DNA of 64,000 bases from positions 367,771 to 431,770 of the forward strand of contig CAVWFQ010000001.1 in the NCBI GenBank assembly GCA_963754335.1, read 5' to 3'. Positions within the stretch are counted from its first letter, which is position 1. The number at the start of each line of letters is the position of its first letter. The position numbers and the translations under genes are program-made. Source of the DNA: JBBSDP01 sp963754335 (GTDB lineage: Bacteria > Planctomycetota > Phycisphaerae > Tepidisphaerales > Tepidisphaeraceae). Below the pieces are notes generated by a model, which worked only from the letters and a program-made list of their open reading frames with translations, was not told the DNA's origin and searched no databases. Below, piece by piece: positions 54,864 to 64,000 of the stretch.

Positions 54864-55598
54864 TCAGGGCAGAATAAAATCCACGCGCGGATCCCAGAAC
54901 GCCTGTTCGGTGCTGTCGACCCGGGGAATGAACTCGGCGTGGCCGTCGCAAAACACGACATTGCCGCGGCCGTAGTTGGCATCGCCGGAAGTTTCCTGTT
55001 CCTTGTCGTGACGGTTGCTCAAGAGATTATGTCCGTCTGAAAAATAATGCTCCGGGGCCCAGCACCCGTCGTCGATCGTCTGGCTGCTTTCGTCGATCAT
55101 CAGGATGATCTGAGAAGAATGCACGACCTGCGTCCACTTCAGCGGCACTCCAATCGCGGCGTCGGTCGAATTGGGAGTCGCGTACGGCGGGCAGATGTGC
55201 CAGTTGGCCGAGTAACTGTAGGGGTAGCCGCCGGGGTACCCGCCGTGGCTCGAAATGTTGTCGGAGGGGCAGAGGACCATCGACACATCCACGTTGGTTC
55301 CCAGGTAGGACATGATCGCGCCCTGAACAATTTCGGGATTTGGATTTCGCCCTGGCTCCCAGAATACCCAGTCGGCGTCGTTATTGTCCCCGGTCGCGCC
55401 CAGTGGGAATTGCTCGTGGTTATCCTGGCAGTACGAAATCATCGCCGCCCCGAGCTGGCGAAGGTTGCTCAGGCAGCGCGTCCATTTGGCGGCTTCCCTC
55501 GCACGATTCAGAGCCGGCAGCAGGATCGCGATGAGCAATGCGATAATGCCGATGACAACCAGCAATTCGACAAGTGTAAATCCGCGGCGGCGCTTCAT
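54864..55598 (-). CDS. type II secretion/DUF1559-type pseudopilin
   Basis: 244 residues. Prepilin leader 'MKRRRG' followed by 'FTLVELLVVIGIIALLIAIL', with cleavage after Gly-6 and methylation of Phe. Then 'NRAREAAKWTRCLSNLRQLG' and a globular domain ending in 'VVFCDGHAEFIPRVDSTEQA', the H-x9-DG tail found in planctomycetal members of this group. It would be assembled or displayed by a type II/IV pseudopilus. Such genes are hugely expanded in planctomycetes. Intact. Confidence 0.92.
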   Translation of the reverse strand: MKRRRGFTLVELLVVIGIIALLIAILLPALNRAREAAKWTRCLSNLRQLGAAMISYCQDNHEQFPLGATGDNNDADWVFWEPGRNPNPEIVQGAIMSYLGTNVDVSMVLCPSDNISSHGGYPGGYPYSYSANWHICPPYATPNSTDAAIGVPLKWTQVVHSSQIILMIDESSQTIDDGCWAPEHYFSDGHNLLSNRHDKEQETSGDANYGRGNVVFCDGHAEFIPRVDSTEQAFWDPRVDFILP

Positions 55599-55794
55599 GA
55601 TGTGTCTCTCCCCACCCAGAGTTCGAATTGTATCCGCTAAATCGATTTTTGCCCAATCTGTTGCAAATTATTCATGCCATTTTGGATTTACCCTGATAAT
55701 TCACGATTTTTATGGGCTCTTTGCGGCATGCGCAAGGCGAGCTTCTCCGCAAATTCGCGATAGCGATCCATTCGCGGTAAACACTCTCAGTTGA

Positions 55795-57062
55795 ATGGTA
55801 AACCAGGGCGATGATCAAACCATTGAAACGGGCTGGCGGGCATGGCTCGGACGCTGGCAGCGCTGGCCGCTGTATCGGCGCATTTTCATCGCCCTGGCGC
55901 TGGCGCGATTGCGGGGGTTGTACTCAAGCAGCGGGCTGCCGGGCTGGCAATCGTGGCGCAGTTGATCATCCGGATCCTGGGCGCGCTGGCGACGCCGCTC
56001 ATCCTTCTCGCTGTGGTCCGATCGTTGATGCAGGCGCGCATCGGCCGCCGTGACGCGCTGCGGGTCGGGAAGCTCCTCATCCTCAATACGCTGGTGGCGA
56101 TCGGGTTCGGTTTGCTGGTCGCGAACGTGTTGAAGCCAGGCAAAGGTGCGCAGCTCGAATCGCCATCGGACGTTTCACCGGCGGCCCAGAACACCGGGGA
56201 AAAGAAAAGCCCGCTGGTTCAACTCCTGGACAGTGTTCCGGACAGCGTCCTCAAGCCCCTCGTGGACAACAATGTGATCGGGGTGATCATTCTGGGCGTT
56301 GCCTTTGGACTGGCGCTGCGGGCGATGCGTGGGGAAGAGCCCAAGGCAATCGCAAGCGTCGAAGCCGCGGTGGATATCGCCTTTCGAACGGTCATCCGAG
56401 TCTTGCAGTTCGTGATCGCGTTCGTGCCGCTGGGCGTTTTCGGGATCGTCGCCGGCGTGGTCGGAACCAAAGGGTTTGCTCCGTTCAAGTCGCTGGGCGC
56501 ATTCATTCTCGCGGTTCTTGCGGGATTGTTTCTTCAGGCCTGCTGGTATCTGCTGCGAATTCAGTTCGGCTCCTGGGTCAGGCCCTGGGACGTGCTTCGT
56601 GGCATGCGCGACGCCCTGGTGACGGCGTTTTCGACCGACAGCTCCACTGCGACGATGCCGGTCACCTACTCCGCCCTGATTGAAAAAGTGGGATTGCGCG
56701 AAGAGTCCGCCAGCCTCGGCGCACTGGTCGGAACCAACTTCAATAACGACGGAACGGCTCTGTATGAAGCCATGGCCGCGTTATTCGTTTCGCAGGCGAT
56801 CGGCCTGCACCTTTCGCTGCCGCAGCAGCTCATGGTGGTGCTGACCTCAGTCCTGGCCAGCGTCGGAGCCGCCGGTATCCCCGAGGCTGGGTTGGTCACG
56901 ATGCAGTTGGTCTTCATGGCGGTCGGTCTTCCCACCAAATACATCGCCACGCTGTTGACCGTCGACTGGTTCCTCGACCGCAGCCGAACCGTGATCAATG
57001 TCATGGGGGACATCAATGTGAGCTGCCTCTTGGATGGAAAAGAGCGGGAAGCCAAATCGTAA
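55795..57062 (+). CDS. Na+/dicarboxylate or glutamate symporter (DAACS), one frame shift
   Basis: ATG 55795 starts 'MVNQGDDQTIETGWRAWLGR' and 'RRIFIALAL', then the frame changes; one extra G at 55902-55903 gives 'ALALGAIAGVVLKQRAAGL'. The rest is typical: 'LATPLILLAVVRSLMQ', 'DNNVIGVIILGVAFGLALRA', 'FSTDSSTATMPVTYSALIEK', 'GTNFNNDGTALYEAMAALFV' (the NxxGT cation/substrate site), and 'PEAGLVTMQLVFMAVGLPTK'. About 422 residues. Transports C4-dicarboxylates or acidic amino acids with Na+ or H+. Confidence 0.92.
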
Positions 57063-57185
57063 CCCGAGTCAGACACGTGCCGGCTCGCCGCCGCGTTGGC
57101 ACTTTGAAGTTGGCATTCCACAGCAAATGCCTTCTTCTTGATCTTCGTCCAGCCCGAGGAGAGCTCAATTTGAAAAGTATGGCGG

Positions 57186-58364
57186 CTATAGAGACTTTTC
57201 GAAGATGTCGAGTCCGCGCTGGGCGGTTTGGCGGCTGATGTTCAAGGCGGGGAAGAGCATCAGGACGTCTTCTTCGGCGGAGACGAGCAGCCCATTCTCA
57301 CGGCAGGCGTGGCCGACCTCCGAGGCGTAGTCTTCGTCTTTGACTTCGATACCAACGGCGAAGCCTTTGCCGTGGACGGTCGCTTTGCCTTTGAAACTCA
57401 TCTGCGAGAGCCGGGTGAGGAAGTACTCGCCAAGTTGGGTGGCGTTTTTGAGTAGCTTATTGCGGTGCCGCATCAGATAGCGGAGGTTGGCCAGTGCCGC
57501 CGCGACGGCGCGAGGGTGCCAGCCGTAAGTGGAATAGAGGCCAAAGTCTTCTTTGATCGCGTTTGCAATTTTGGACGTGGTCACCACGGCGCCCAGGCCG
57601 CCGTAGCCGCCGGTGATGGCCTTAGCCATGCACAACACATCGGGCTCCAGGTCGAAGTGCTCGCAGGCGAAGAGTTTTCCGGTCCGGCCAAAGCCCGTGG
57701 CGACTTCATCGGCGATGAAGAGCGTGCCGTAGCGGGTGCAGAGCTTGCGGACGCCGCAGATGAACTCGACCTCCGGGACGAGGGCGCCCAGGTTGCAGAT
57801 GATCGGCTCCATGATGAACGCGGCCACGTCGCGCTTCTTCAGCAGCGTCTCGACCTTGCCCAGCGCCTTGTGATCCAGCGGCGGCTCGACCTTGTGGCAG
57901 TTCGGCAGGAGGTTTTTGAACGTCTCGCGTTTTTCGGATGCGCCGATGCTCATCGTGGCGATGGAGTTGCCGTGGTAGCTGTCTTCGATGGAGACGAAGT
58001 TGCCGCGGCCGGTGTAGACCATGGCGATTTGGAGGGCGCCTTCGACCGATTCGGTACCCCCGGTGGTGCGGTAAGAAACCGCGAGCTTGCCCGGCGTGAT
58101 GCGGGCCAGCATCTCGGCGAGCCGGGCCCAGGGGCGGTAGAGGTAGTCGGGATGAACGTAATCGGGGCCGTCGAACTCTTGCGCCGCCGCGCGGATCTCT
58201 GTGTTCCCCCACCCCAGGTTGCCGACGCACCAACCCATCATGAAGTCGATGTATTTGCGGCCGCGGGCGTCGGTGAGATAGCTGTCGGCGGAGTTGCCGA
58301 CGATAACGTCCTCGGGTTCGCCCTGGCGGCCGAAGTACTTCTTGTCGAGTTGGCGGAGGTTCAT
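57186..58364 (-). CDS. class III aminotransferase (PLP)
   Basis: 393 residues. ATG 58364 overlaps the stop of the upstream gene (ATGA). PLP-binding pattern: 'SYRTTGGTESVEGALQIAMV', 'DSYHGNSIATMSIG', acidic 'LFIADEVATGFGRTGKLFAC' and the Schiff-base lysine in 'DVLCMAKAITGGYGGLGAVV'. Ends 'VLMLFPALNISRQTAQRGLD'. It transfers an amino group from a donor such as an omega-amino acid or diamine. Coupled to a gene of unknown function. Intact. Confidence 0.9.
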   Translation of the reverse strand: MNLRQLDKKYFGRQGEPEDVIVGNSADSYLTDARGRKYIDFMMGWCVGNLGWGNTEIRAAAQEFDGPDYVHPDYLYRPWARLAEMLARITPGKLAVSYRTTGGTESVEGALQIAMVYTGRGNFVSIEDSYHGNSIATMSIGASEKRETFKNLLPNCHKVEPPLDHKALGKVETLLKKRDVAAFIMEPIICNLGALVPEVEFICGVRKLCTRYGTLFIADEVATGFGRTGKLFACEHFDLEPDVLCMAKAITGGYGGLGAVVTTSKIANAIKEDFGLYSTYGWHPRAVAAALANLRYLMRHRNKLLKNATQLGEYFLTRLSQMSFKGKATVHGKGFAVGIEVKDEDYASEVGHACRENGLLVSAEEDVLMLFPALNISRQTAQRGLDIFEKSL

Positions 58365-59065
58365 AACTCGGGATATTCGTCGGAACCCTGTACCCACATG
58401 AAAGACTGGAGGTCGATCATGTCGCGGGGGTGGAGGTCTTGTAGGTCGCGGCGTATGGTTCGAGCGAAGGCAAGCAGGCTGTCGTAGGTCGCGTAATTCG
58501 GGCGAGATCGATACCGAAAGGGGAAGCCGTACGCGCCGGCGGCGGCCCGCGTCACATTCGGCTTCAGGAAGATGTGCCGCCTGGGCTGGGCGATGAACCC
58601 GAACACCGTGAGGAGCGGCCAGGTGAGAACGCGCGTCTGGCGGCGAGGAAGGTTGGCGACGGCGTTGCACCAATCGTTAAACTTGCGCTCGGGCTGACCC
58701 TCAGAGTGTAGAAAGTCGTACAAGGCAGTGGAAAAGGCCTTCGCGCCGGATGGGGATTTGACCGCGTCTCGAAGGGCCATTTTTTCGAACGAGAACAGAA
58801 GGTTGGTGCGCGACTCGATGCGGACGGCGCGGGTGGCCGCCTCGGCATGCCGGCCCTCGTCCAGGAGCGCGCCGAACGTCTCACGCCCCAATTCTGTTTC
58901 CCATTGCTCGTGAGCGTGGTACTTGTAGCCCCGCTCCCAGCTGAGGTAGGTCTCGTCACGGAAGCCGTGTGGGAAAAACCGCAGAAACTTACGGCGGCAG
59001 CCGGCGGCGAGGGAGCGGGACGACACCGCTGGGCGCCGGGGGGCGGCGACTTCAAGCGTGGGCAT
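58361..59065 (-). CDS. conserved protein coupled to the aminotransferase
   Basis: 234 residues. GAGGAGG stands 5 nt before ATG 59065. Recognisable conserved blocks: 'FFPHGFRDETYLSWERGYKY', 'NLLFSFEKMALRDAVKSPSG', 'LPRRQTRVLTWPLLTVFGFI', 'HIFLKPNVTRAAAGAYGFPF' and 'DMIDLQSFMWVQGSDEYPEL'. I know no function for this family, and there is no catalytic signature. The ATGA overlap with the aminotransferase indicates a joint pathway. Intact. Confidence 0.75.
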   Translation of the reverse strand: MPTLEVAAPRRPAVSSRSLAAGCRRKFLRFFPHGFRDETYLSWERGYKYHAHEQWETELGRETFGALLDEGRHAEAATRAVRIESRTNLLFSFEKMALRDAVKSPSGAKAFSTALYDFLHSEGQPERKFNDWCNAVANLPRRQTRVLTWPLLTVFGFIAQPRRHIFLKPNVTRAAAGAYGFPFRYRSRPNYATYDSLLAFARTIRRDLQDLHPRDMIDLQSFMWVQGSDEYPEL

Positions 59066-59258
59066 AGATCCTCCTCATATGCCTCGGCCATGGCCTATTT
59101 CCGTGCAGTATTTCGCGTAGCATTGGAGCAACTCCGACAAAAAAACTGCTCACTGGTTCGTGCCGCTGCTACGTTGGTGCCGGGCACGAAGAGGACGCGC
59201 TGAATTCGTTCCGTACCCACTGCTACGGGGCGCGGACGCACCGCTCCGCGCCCGCGCG

Positions 59259-59674
59259 TCAGACGGCGATCTGTCCTTCGGCCTTATCCTTCGATAGCCG
59301 CGGGGCGAAGATCATGTCGGCGATAACGACGGGCGCCACCGCGGCGAAGATGGCGGCGAGCCCGCCGGGGTTCTTCGTGCGGGTGGCAGCGGCGCCCAGC
59401 AGCATGCCGTCGAGCAGGTCGCCGAACACGCGCGCCACATGCCCGGCGTTGGGTCCTCGTGCGTCAGGAGGTCAGCGCCATGCATGATCTCCCGCACGCC
59501 GAGCACGCGCAGGATGCCGGTGACCTGGCCGTTGCCGATGCCCATCGTTTTCTCGAGCTTCCTGGGGGCAAGGATTTCGATCAGGCCGACCGCAATGCTG
59601 GTCCAGCCGAGGCACTGCGCCGCCTGCTGGTCAACGGCGGCACGATCAGACAATTTGGATTTCATGAAGTTCAT
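59259..59674 (-). CDS. small membrane protein of the cyclase/dehydrase-associated type, one frame shift
   Basis: Start 'MNFMKSKLSDRAAVDQQAAQ' and 'LGWTSIAVGLIEILAPRKLE', then 'TGILRVLGVREIMHGADLL'. The frame is lost after 'PGMW' and resumes as 'ARVFGDLLDGMLLGAAATRT' and 'LAAIFAAVAPVVIADMIFAP', ending 'AEGQIAV'. One G added at 59435-59436 (minus TGG to TGGG) joins them. About 139 residues with three to four hydrophobic segments. Usually found beside zinc alcohol dehydrogenases and SRPBCC proteins, as here. Confidence 0.7.
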
Positions 59675-59732
59675 GGGCGAATACCTCAAATCAGGTTCAC
59701 CGCCGAGACGCGGGAAACGATCTTCCCTCCGG

Positions 59733-60926
59733 TCATGCCGCCGGGTCGAGGACGACCTTGACGCAGCCGTCCATCTTCTCGCGGAAGATGTGGTATCCGC
59801 GTGGGGCCTCACTCAGCGGGATCCGGTGCGTGACGACGAAGCTCGGGTCGATCCGTCCATTGCGGATGTGGTCGAGCAGCTCGGGCACGTAGCGGTGAAC
59901 ATGGGTCTGACCTGTCTTGATGGTCAGGGCCTTGTTCATCAGCGCGCCCATGGGGATCTTGTCCGACAGCCCGCCGTACACGCCGGCAATCGAGACGGTG
60001 CCCCCCTTTCGGCAGCAATTGATGACCTGCCGGATAACCGCCGGTCGTTCGGTTTCCATCATCAGGTTGGTTTTGATTTTGTCGTACGCCGTCTCTAACG
60101 GCGTGGACCCGTGGGCTTCCATTCCGACGGCGTCGATCGTGACGTCCGGGCCGAGTCCCGCCGTCAGGTCAAGCAGGCGGTCGTAGACGTCGTCCCGCTG
60201 GTTGTCGACCACGATCGCGCCAGCGTCGGCGGCCATGCGTAGCCGCTCCGGGACGGTCTTGCCGTTGTCGATCGCAATGACTTTCGCCGCGCCGAGCAGC
60301 ATCGCGCTGCGGATCGTAAATTGCCCGACCGGGCCGCAGCCCCAGACCGCGACGGTGTCGTCGCGCTGAATGTTGCAGTGGTGGGCGGCCATGTAACCGG
60401 TCGGCAGGATGTCGGAGAGAAAGACCAGCTGGTGGTCGTGGAACTCCTGCGGCATGATCTGGCAATTCACATCCGCGAGCGGGACGCGCAGGTACTCCGC
60501 CTGCCCGCCGGAGAACCCGCCGGTCAGGTGCGAATAACCGAAGATACCGGCGGTGGCCTGGCCGAGCATCTCCTCGCCGATATAGGACTTGGGGTTCGTG
60601 TTGTCGCAGCAGCTGAACAGCTGCCGCTTACAGAAGAAGCATTCCCCACAGGCGATCGGGAACGAGACCACGACGCGGTCGCCAACCTTTACCTTGCTCT
60701 TGTCGACGTCCGGGCCGACCTCCTCCACGATGCCCATCGGCTCGTGGCCGAGGACGTCCCCGGGCTTCATGAAGGGGACGAAACCGTCCACGAGGTGCAG
60801 GTCGGAACCGCAGATCGCGGTGGATGTAATTTTGACGATGGCGTCCCGGCGGTTGAGGATCGTGGGGTCAGGGACCCGCTCGACCTTCACTTTGTACGGG
60901 GCGCACCAGATTAGTGCTTTCATCAT
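59733..60926 (-). CDS. zinc-dependent alcohol dehydrogenase (glutathione-independent formaldehyde type)
   Basis: 397 residues, MDR superfamily. Catalytic zinc 'STAICGSDLHLV' and 'GHEPMGIVEEVG'; structural zinc cysteines in 'ACGECFFCKRQLFSCCDN'. Rossmann 'VAVWGCGPVGQFTIRSAMLL' and 'VIAIDNGKTVPERLRMA'. A long insertion after the structural zinc loop ('SYIGEEMLGQATAGIFGYSH') fits the formaldehyde dismutase/dehydrogenase branch. Substrate could be formaldehyde or another alcohol or aldehyde. Upstream of the small membrane gene, downstream of the SRPBCC gene. Intact. Confidence 0.9.
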   Translation of the reverse strand: MMKALIWCAPYKVKVERVPDPTILNRRDAIVKITSTAICGSDLHLVDGFVPFMKPGDVLGHEPMGIVEEVGPDVDKSKVKVGDRVVVSFPIACGECFFCKRQLFSCCDNTNPKSYIGEEMLGQATAGIFGYSHLTGGFSGGQAEYLRVPLADVNCQIMPQEFHDHQLVFLSDILPTGYMAAHHCNIQRDDTVAVWGCGPVGQFTIRSAMLLGAAKVIAIDNGKTVPERLRMAADAGAIVVDNQRDDVYDRLLDLTAGLGPDVTIDAVGMEAHGSTPLETAYDKIKTNLMMETERPAVIRQVINCCRKGGTVSIAGVYGGLSDKIPMGALMNKALTIKTGQTHVHRYVPELLDHIRNGRIDPSFVVTHRIPLSEAPRGYHIFREKMDGCVKVVLDPAA

Positions 60927-60990
60927 GATGAGTGTCCTTCCATGAGCGCCGGGCGGTTTGCCCGCGGCGTCGCATTCGCGCGTGCCCGGC

Positions 60991-61944
60991 TCAGGTGAAG
61001 AGCGGGCGCCACTGGTTTTCGGTGTATGCTTTGCCTTGGCCGGTGCAGGTGCCGTGGGGCTGGCCGATGATGGTCAGGATCTCGCCGACCTCCATCAGCC
61101 GTTTGAAGTTGTGCAAGTCTTCGCGAACGATCCGCCTGGGGTTGTTGCCCAGCAGCGACGCGATCAGGTGACCAAGGCGTCCGGCCGGCGGGACGTAGTC
61201 CATGCGGACATGCACCTCGGTGCCCCGGTCTTCGCTGAGCCCCGGCGAGAACGTGATTTGGCCGGCGTTCTCGACGTCGGCGCCGGGCAGGGATCGCCAG
61301 GCGATCCTGCGGTTGGGCTCATCGGTTGTAATCTCCGCGTTCCACTCGAATCGCTTGCCACCGAGTCCGGTCGCCTTAGCGACCCAGTGCGACCGGCGGT
61401 CGTCCTGGACACGGACCGATTCCAGGTGCGTCATGATGCGCGGGAGATTTTCGAAGTTGCGCCAGAACCTGTACAGCTCCTCCGGCGATTTGCGGATGCC
61501 GAAAGCGGTCGTGATGTGGACGCCGTTGTGCAGGCTTTCCAAGCCGTCGGCCTGGCCTTGGCCGGGCTCGGTGGTATCGAGGTCCATCGCGCGGTACATC
61601 GGGCACGTTCCGGTGACGCCGCGGTAAACCATCGCGCCGCCGACAGCGGCCCCAAGCAGGCCCGGCAGCGACTTGCGGGACAACCCGAGCAGTCCGATGA
61701 TCGCGCCCGCCGCCACCGACACGGCCCGTTCGCTGTCCCCGACGTTCACCTGTTGACCTTGCCGTTGCTGCCGCCGGCCTTGCGGTGATTCGCCGATCGA
61801 GGGCCGGTGCCAGAAGAGTTCGTTCTCACGATCCTCCTGTCGTCCGGTCGGACGCTCCTGAGCGGCAACGCCGGGGTTGCCGCCGTCGTAGCCCGGCGCG
61901 CCCTGCGGCGAGTTGGGCCTGGGTAATTCGTCGATTCGCGTCAT
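60991..61944 (-). CDS. DUF2892 + SRPBCC (polyketide cyclase-like) protein
   Basis: 318 residues. GGGAGG precedes ATG 61944. N-terminus is low-complexity ('RPNSPQGAPGYDGGNPGVAA'). Residues about 65-120 are a YgaP-type DUF2892 membrane domain: 'NVGDSERAVSVAAGAIIGLL', 'GLLGAAVGGAMVYRGVTGTC'. From about 145 the START/Bet v 1-type SRPBCC pocket: 'VHITTAFGIRKSPEELYRFW', 'HWVAKATGLGGKRFEWNAEI', 'GTEVHVRMDYVPPAGRLGHL'. Likely a lipid- or aromatic-binding protein at the membrane. Groups with the alcohol dehydrogenase. Intact. Confidence 0.85.
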   Translation of the reverse strand: MTRIDELPRPNSPQGAPGYDGGNPGVAAQERPTGRQEDRENELFWHRPSIGESPQGRRQQRQGQQVNVGDSERAVSVAAGAIIGLLGLSRKSLPGLLGAAVGGAMVYRGVTGTCPMYRAMDLDTTEPGQGQADGLESLHNGVHITTAFGIRKSPEELYRFWRNFENLPRIMTHLESVRVQDDRRSHWVAKATGLGGKRFEWNAEITTDEPNRRIAWRSLPGADVENAGQITFSPGLSEDRGTEVHVRMDYVPPAGRLGHLIASLLGNNPRRIVREDLHNFKRLMEVGEILTIIGQPHGTCTGQGKAYTENQWRPLFT

Positions 61945-62835
61945 GGGTGCCTCCCTCAAGAAATTCAGATTCGCGTGGCGGCCGGCCGTCGGATCACCGT
62001 GCTCCGCACGGGCCGCCAGCTTCGTGGTTCCCGCGTGCTCGCAACCAAAGTGCCGCAGTGGCACAAAAATCAGCTGAACCGGTCTCCGGCGCATTGAAGC
62101 CGTGAAAAATATCGCACGGTTGAAGCGACGCATGCGGGGGCAACCAATCGGTGGGGGTGTGTCTGTTGATAAACCTGAGACGCGCGGCAGTGGCGCGGCG
62201 ACGGGTGTCGCACCTGGGTTGCCAGGTTGGCGAAGGTGTGTCCACACATCAGGAGGTCGGGCAAACGGCCTTCACGGGTAACGACCACGTCAGAGGTTCA
62301 TTCGTGAAAGTCGAGAGGCTTGATGCAACTCCAACTGCGGGCGGGCAAGGCTGTTTGTGATTCACACCTCGGGCGGGTCACGTCCAGGGAATCAGCCGGC
62401 CGAGTGCAAGCGCGCACGGAAATTCGGCCGCTCGTCGGTGGCCATCTGCGGGCCGCTTCCGGCCGGGTCCAATTCCGCCGGATCGTACAGCATAGCCTGC
62501 GCGAGTCGATTTGCTTCCGGCTCCCACTGGCTACGCAGGGCCGCGGAGAGTTAAGTCCTAAATTTTCACTTTTTTCCCTATATAGTAGAGGGCGAAGGTT
62601 TTTTCGATGAAGACAAAATGCGCTACCGAATGAGATCAAGAGCCGCGGCTCGGCCCGGGGTGTTCGAAGTCGAGGCAACGAATGGAAACGATGACGCCTC
62701 CGTCATAAACGGATTCAAAACCGTTACATTTCCGCATTCCGTCGCGCCGGAACGGTCCATGGCACAATGGGTCAGCGGCCCGGATAACCCAGCCGCGCGC
62801 CGCGAATCCGGAATTGTCGAGAGGGTGAAACAATC
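61945..62835. other. 891-bp region without a recognised gene
   Basis: Open frames here look like chance. There is a short imperfect palindrome 'ccctatatagtagaggg' at 62577-62593. No RNA gene seen. Confidence 0.5.
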
Positions 62836-63875
62836 ATGGCCAACGCGCTCGACATTGAAAACGCCGCCGCGCTCCTTGCGTATTTGCGCGGGACGGCCCG
62901 CATCGGGATGGAAGAGATGCCACACGTCAGCATTCTCAGCGGCGGCGTCTCAAACCGGGCGGTATTGCTCGAGCGCCCTTCCGGTGAATCGTGGGTGCTT
63001 AAGCAGGCGCTCCCGCGGCTTCGGGTCAGCGTCGAATGGCTCAGCGATCCGCGACGGATCGAACGCGAGGCGCTGGGAATGCAACGCCTTGGCGAGCTGG
63101 CGCCCGGCGGAAGGATCCCTTCGCTCCTGTTCGTCGATCCGCAGAACCATCTGCTGGCGATGAGCGCGGTGCCGCAGCCACATGAAAACTGGAAATCGAT
63201 GCTCCTGTCCGGGCGCATTGAAGCCGATCACGTCGCGCAGTTTTCGACGCTGCTCGGCACGATTCATCGCACCGGGTGGGAACGCAGGGAAACACTTGCC
63301 GGCGAATTTGAGGATCGCAGCTTTTTCGAGTCGCTGCGCGTCGAGCCATATTACCTTTATTCGGCCGAGCGAATGCCAGCCGTGGCGGAATTTTATCGCG
63401 ACCTGGTGGCGCAAACCCGGTCCCATCGCCACGCGCTCGTTCACGGCGATTACAGTCCGAAAAATATCCTCGTTCATAACGATCGCCTGGTCCTGCTGGA
63501 TCACGAAGTGATCCATTTCGGGGACCCGGCATTTGACGTGGGTTTTTCCCTTGCGCATCTGCTGAGCAAGGCGAACTGGGTGGCGGAACACCGGCGCGTT
63601 TCGCGGCGGCCGCCGCACGTCATTGGAACCTTTACCGCCAGACAATAGGCCCGGTCCCCTGGGCCGTCGACCTGGAGGAACGGTGCGTTTCGCACACGCT
63701 CGGATGTTTACTGGCGCGATGTATCGGCCGCTCGCCGCTCGAATACCTGAGCGCACCGGCGGCGGCGCGACAGGCCAATGCGTGCTCGGCGATGATGCTG
63801 GGCCTTCGCCGCGCGGACATGAATCGAGCGATCGACGAATTTATTTCGCGCGTGAGCGATTCATCGACGGCTTGA
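62836..63875 (+). CDS. APH/ChoK-type phosphotransferase, one frame shift
   Basis: About 346 residues. Kinase-like fold of the aminoglycoside/choline/homoserine kinase group: 'ILSGGVSNRAVLLERPSGES' (nucleotide loop), 'VLKQALPRL' (ATP lysine), Brenner motif 'ALVHGDYSPKNILVHNDRLV' (catalytic Asp and Asn), and 'LLDHEVIHFGDPAFDVGFSL' (metal Asp). The frame is lost near 63598-63608 and resumes as 'AAAARHWNLYRQTIGPVPWA', 'CLLARCIGRSPLEYL' and 'MLGLRRADMNRAIDEF'. The small molecule it phosphorylates is unknown; there is no evidence that it confers antibiotic resistance. Confidence 0.85.
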
Positions 63876-63902
63876 TGTTTCCAATGATGCGGTTCACACG
63901 GC

Positions 63903-63954
63903 GGGCTCACTTCAGTGAGCCGGTTTGGCCTCACCGGCTCACTGAAGTGAGCCC
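63903..63954. repeat. 22-bp perfect palindrome, GGCTCACTTCAGTGAGCC word
   Basis: Arms 63903-63924 and 63933-63954, no mismatch, 8-nt loop. Each arm contains GGCTCACTTCAGTGAGCC, itself self-complementary. Follows the phosphotransferase by 28 nt. Confidence 0.9.
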
Positions 63955-64000
63955 ACCGCGCAGGGAGGGAACGGACCAGCGGGATTTGGCGCTTGGAATC

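Noticed and set aside
57465..58487. 340-codon open frame on the plus strand
   Set aside because: Opposite the aminotransferase, whose PLP motifs are unambiguous.
62836..63875. antibiotic-resistance aminoglycoside phosphotransferase
   Set aside because: Only the general APH/choline-kinase fold is visible; the substrate pocket cannot be assigned and there is no mobile-resistance context.

Overview
The window looks like a chromosomal segment of a planctomycete, most likely class Phycisphaerae. It is GC-rich. It carries a zinc-ribbon remnant of the form CRNCGYDL...CPECG, which is common in that class, a prepilin-like protein with a GFTLVELLVV start and a CDGHAEF tail, several eukaryote-like Ser/Thr kinases, GYF-domain proteins, DUF3300/DUF2950 proteins and many secreted carbohydrate-active enzymes. 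The intergenic regions are filled with palindromes of short, near-repetitive words. Taxonomy is inferred from family content only.

Layout. 0-5 kb: NDUFA9-like reductase (cut by the window edge), a membrane Ser/Thr kinase, oxyR and rsmE, and a C-tail-anchored protein. 5-13 kb: amidohydrolase, HD-like protein, WD40-type lipoprotein, a four-helix-bundle (S23-type) gene inside long terminal inverted repeats, ammonium transporter and amino-acid permease. 13-24 kb: PP2C-kinase fusion, hydroxyisobutyrate-type dehydrogenase, a GH27/sialate-esterase operon, Dps, a clan-A glycosidase, trpS. 24-31 kb: astB, a two-component system, a Hen1 stub, a lipoprotein and two RlaP-type RNA-repair nucleotidyltransferases. 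31-38 kb: MFS transporter, alpha/beta hydrolase lacking its serine, isocitrate-type dehydrogenase, a c-di-AMP riboswitch unit, MBL hydrolase, MazG-like protein. 38-48 kb: glycosyltransferase, sulfotransferase, a large exoprotein, sugar isomerase, gene remnants, DUF3300 and DUF2950. 49-57 kb: TadG-like protein, two GYF proteins, ACT regulator, cytochrome c, P450, pseudopilin, dicarboxylate symporter. 57-62 kb: aminotransferase plus dehydrogenase/SRPBCC cassette. 62.8-63.9 kb: phosphotransferase.

Most striking: (1) a complete c-di-AMP (ydaO-type) riboswitch with its own promoter and terminator that controls only a 69-residue protein; (2) two diverged copies of a ~200-nt multi-hairpin element with covarying stems; (3) an S23-type gene bounded by ~67-bp inverted repeats without a transposase; (4) a tandem RlaP pair beside a truncated Hen1; (5) at least ten families of intergenic palindromes, some of which supply the stop or start codon of the neighbouring gene.

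Caution: more than twenty genes are interrupted by single-base frame shifts, many in homopolymers where adding one base restores the family sequence, and trpS carries an in-frame amber codon. Uncorrected sequencing error is the simplest explanation for most of these. I therefore give such genes their full extent and state the lesion in each entry.
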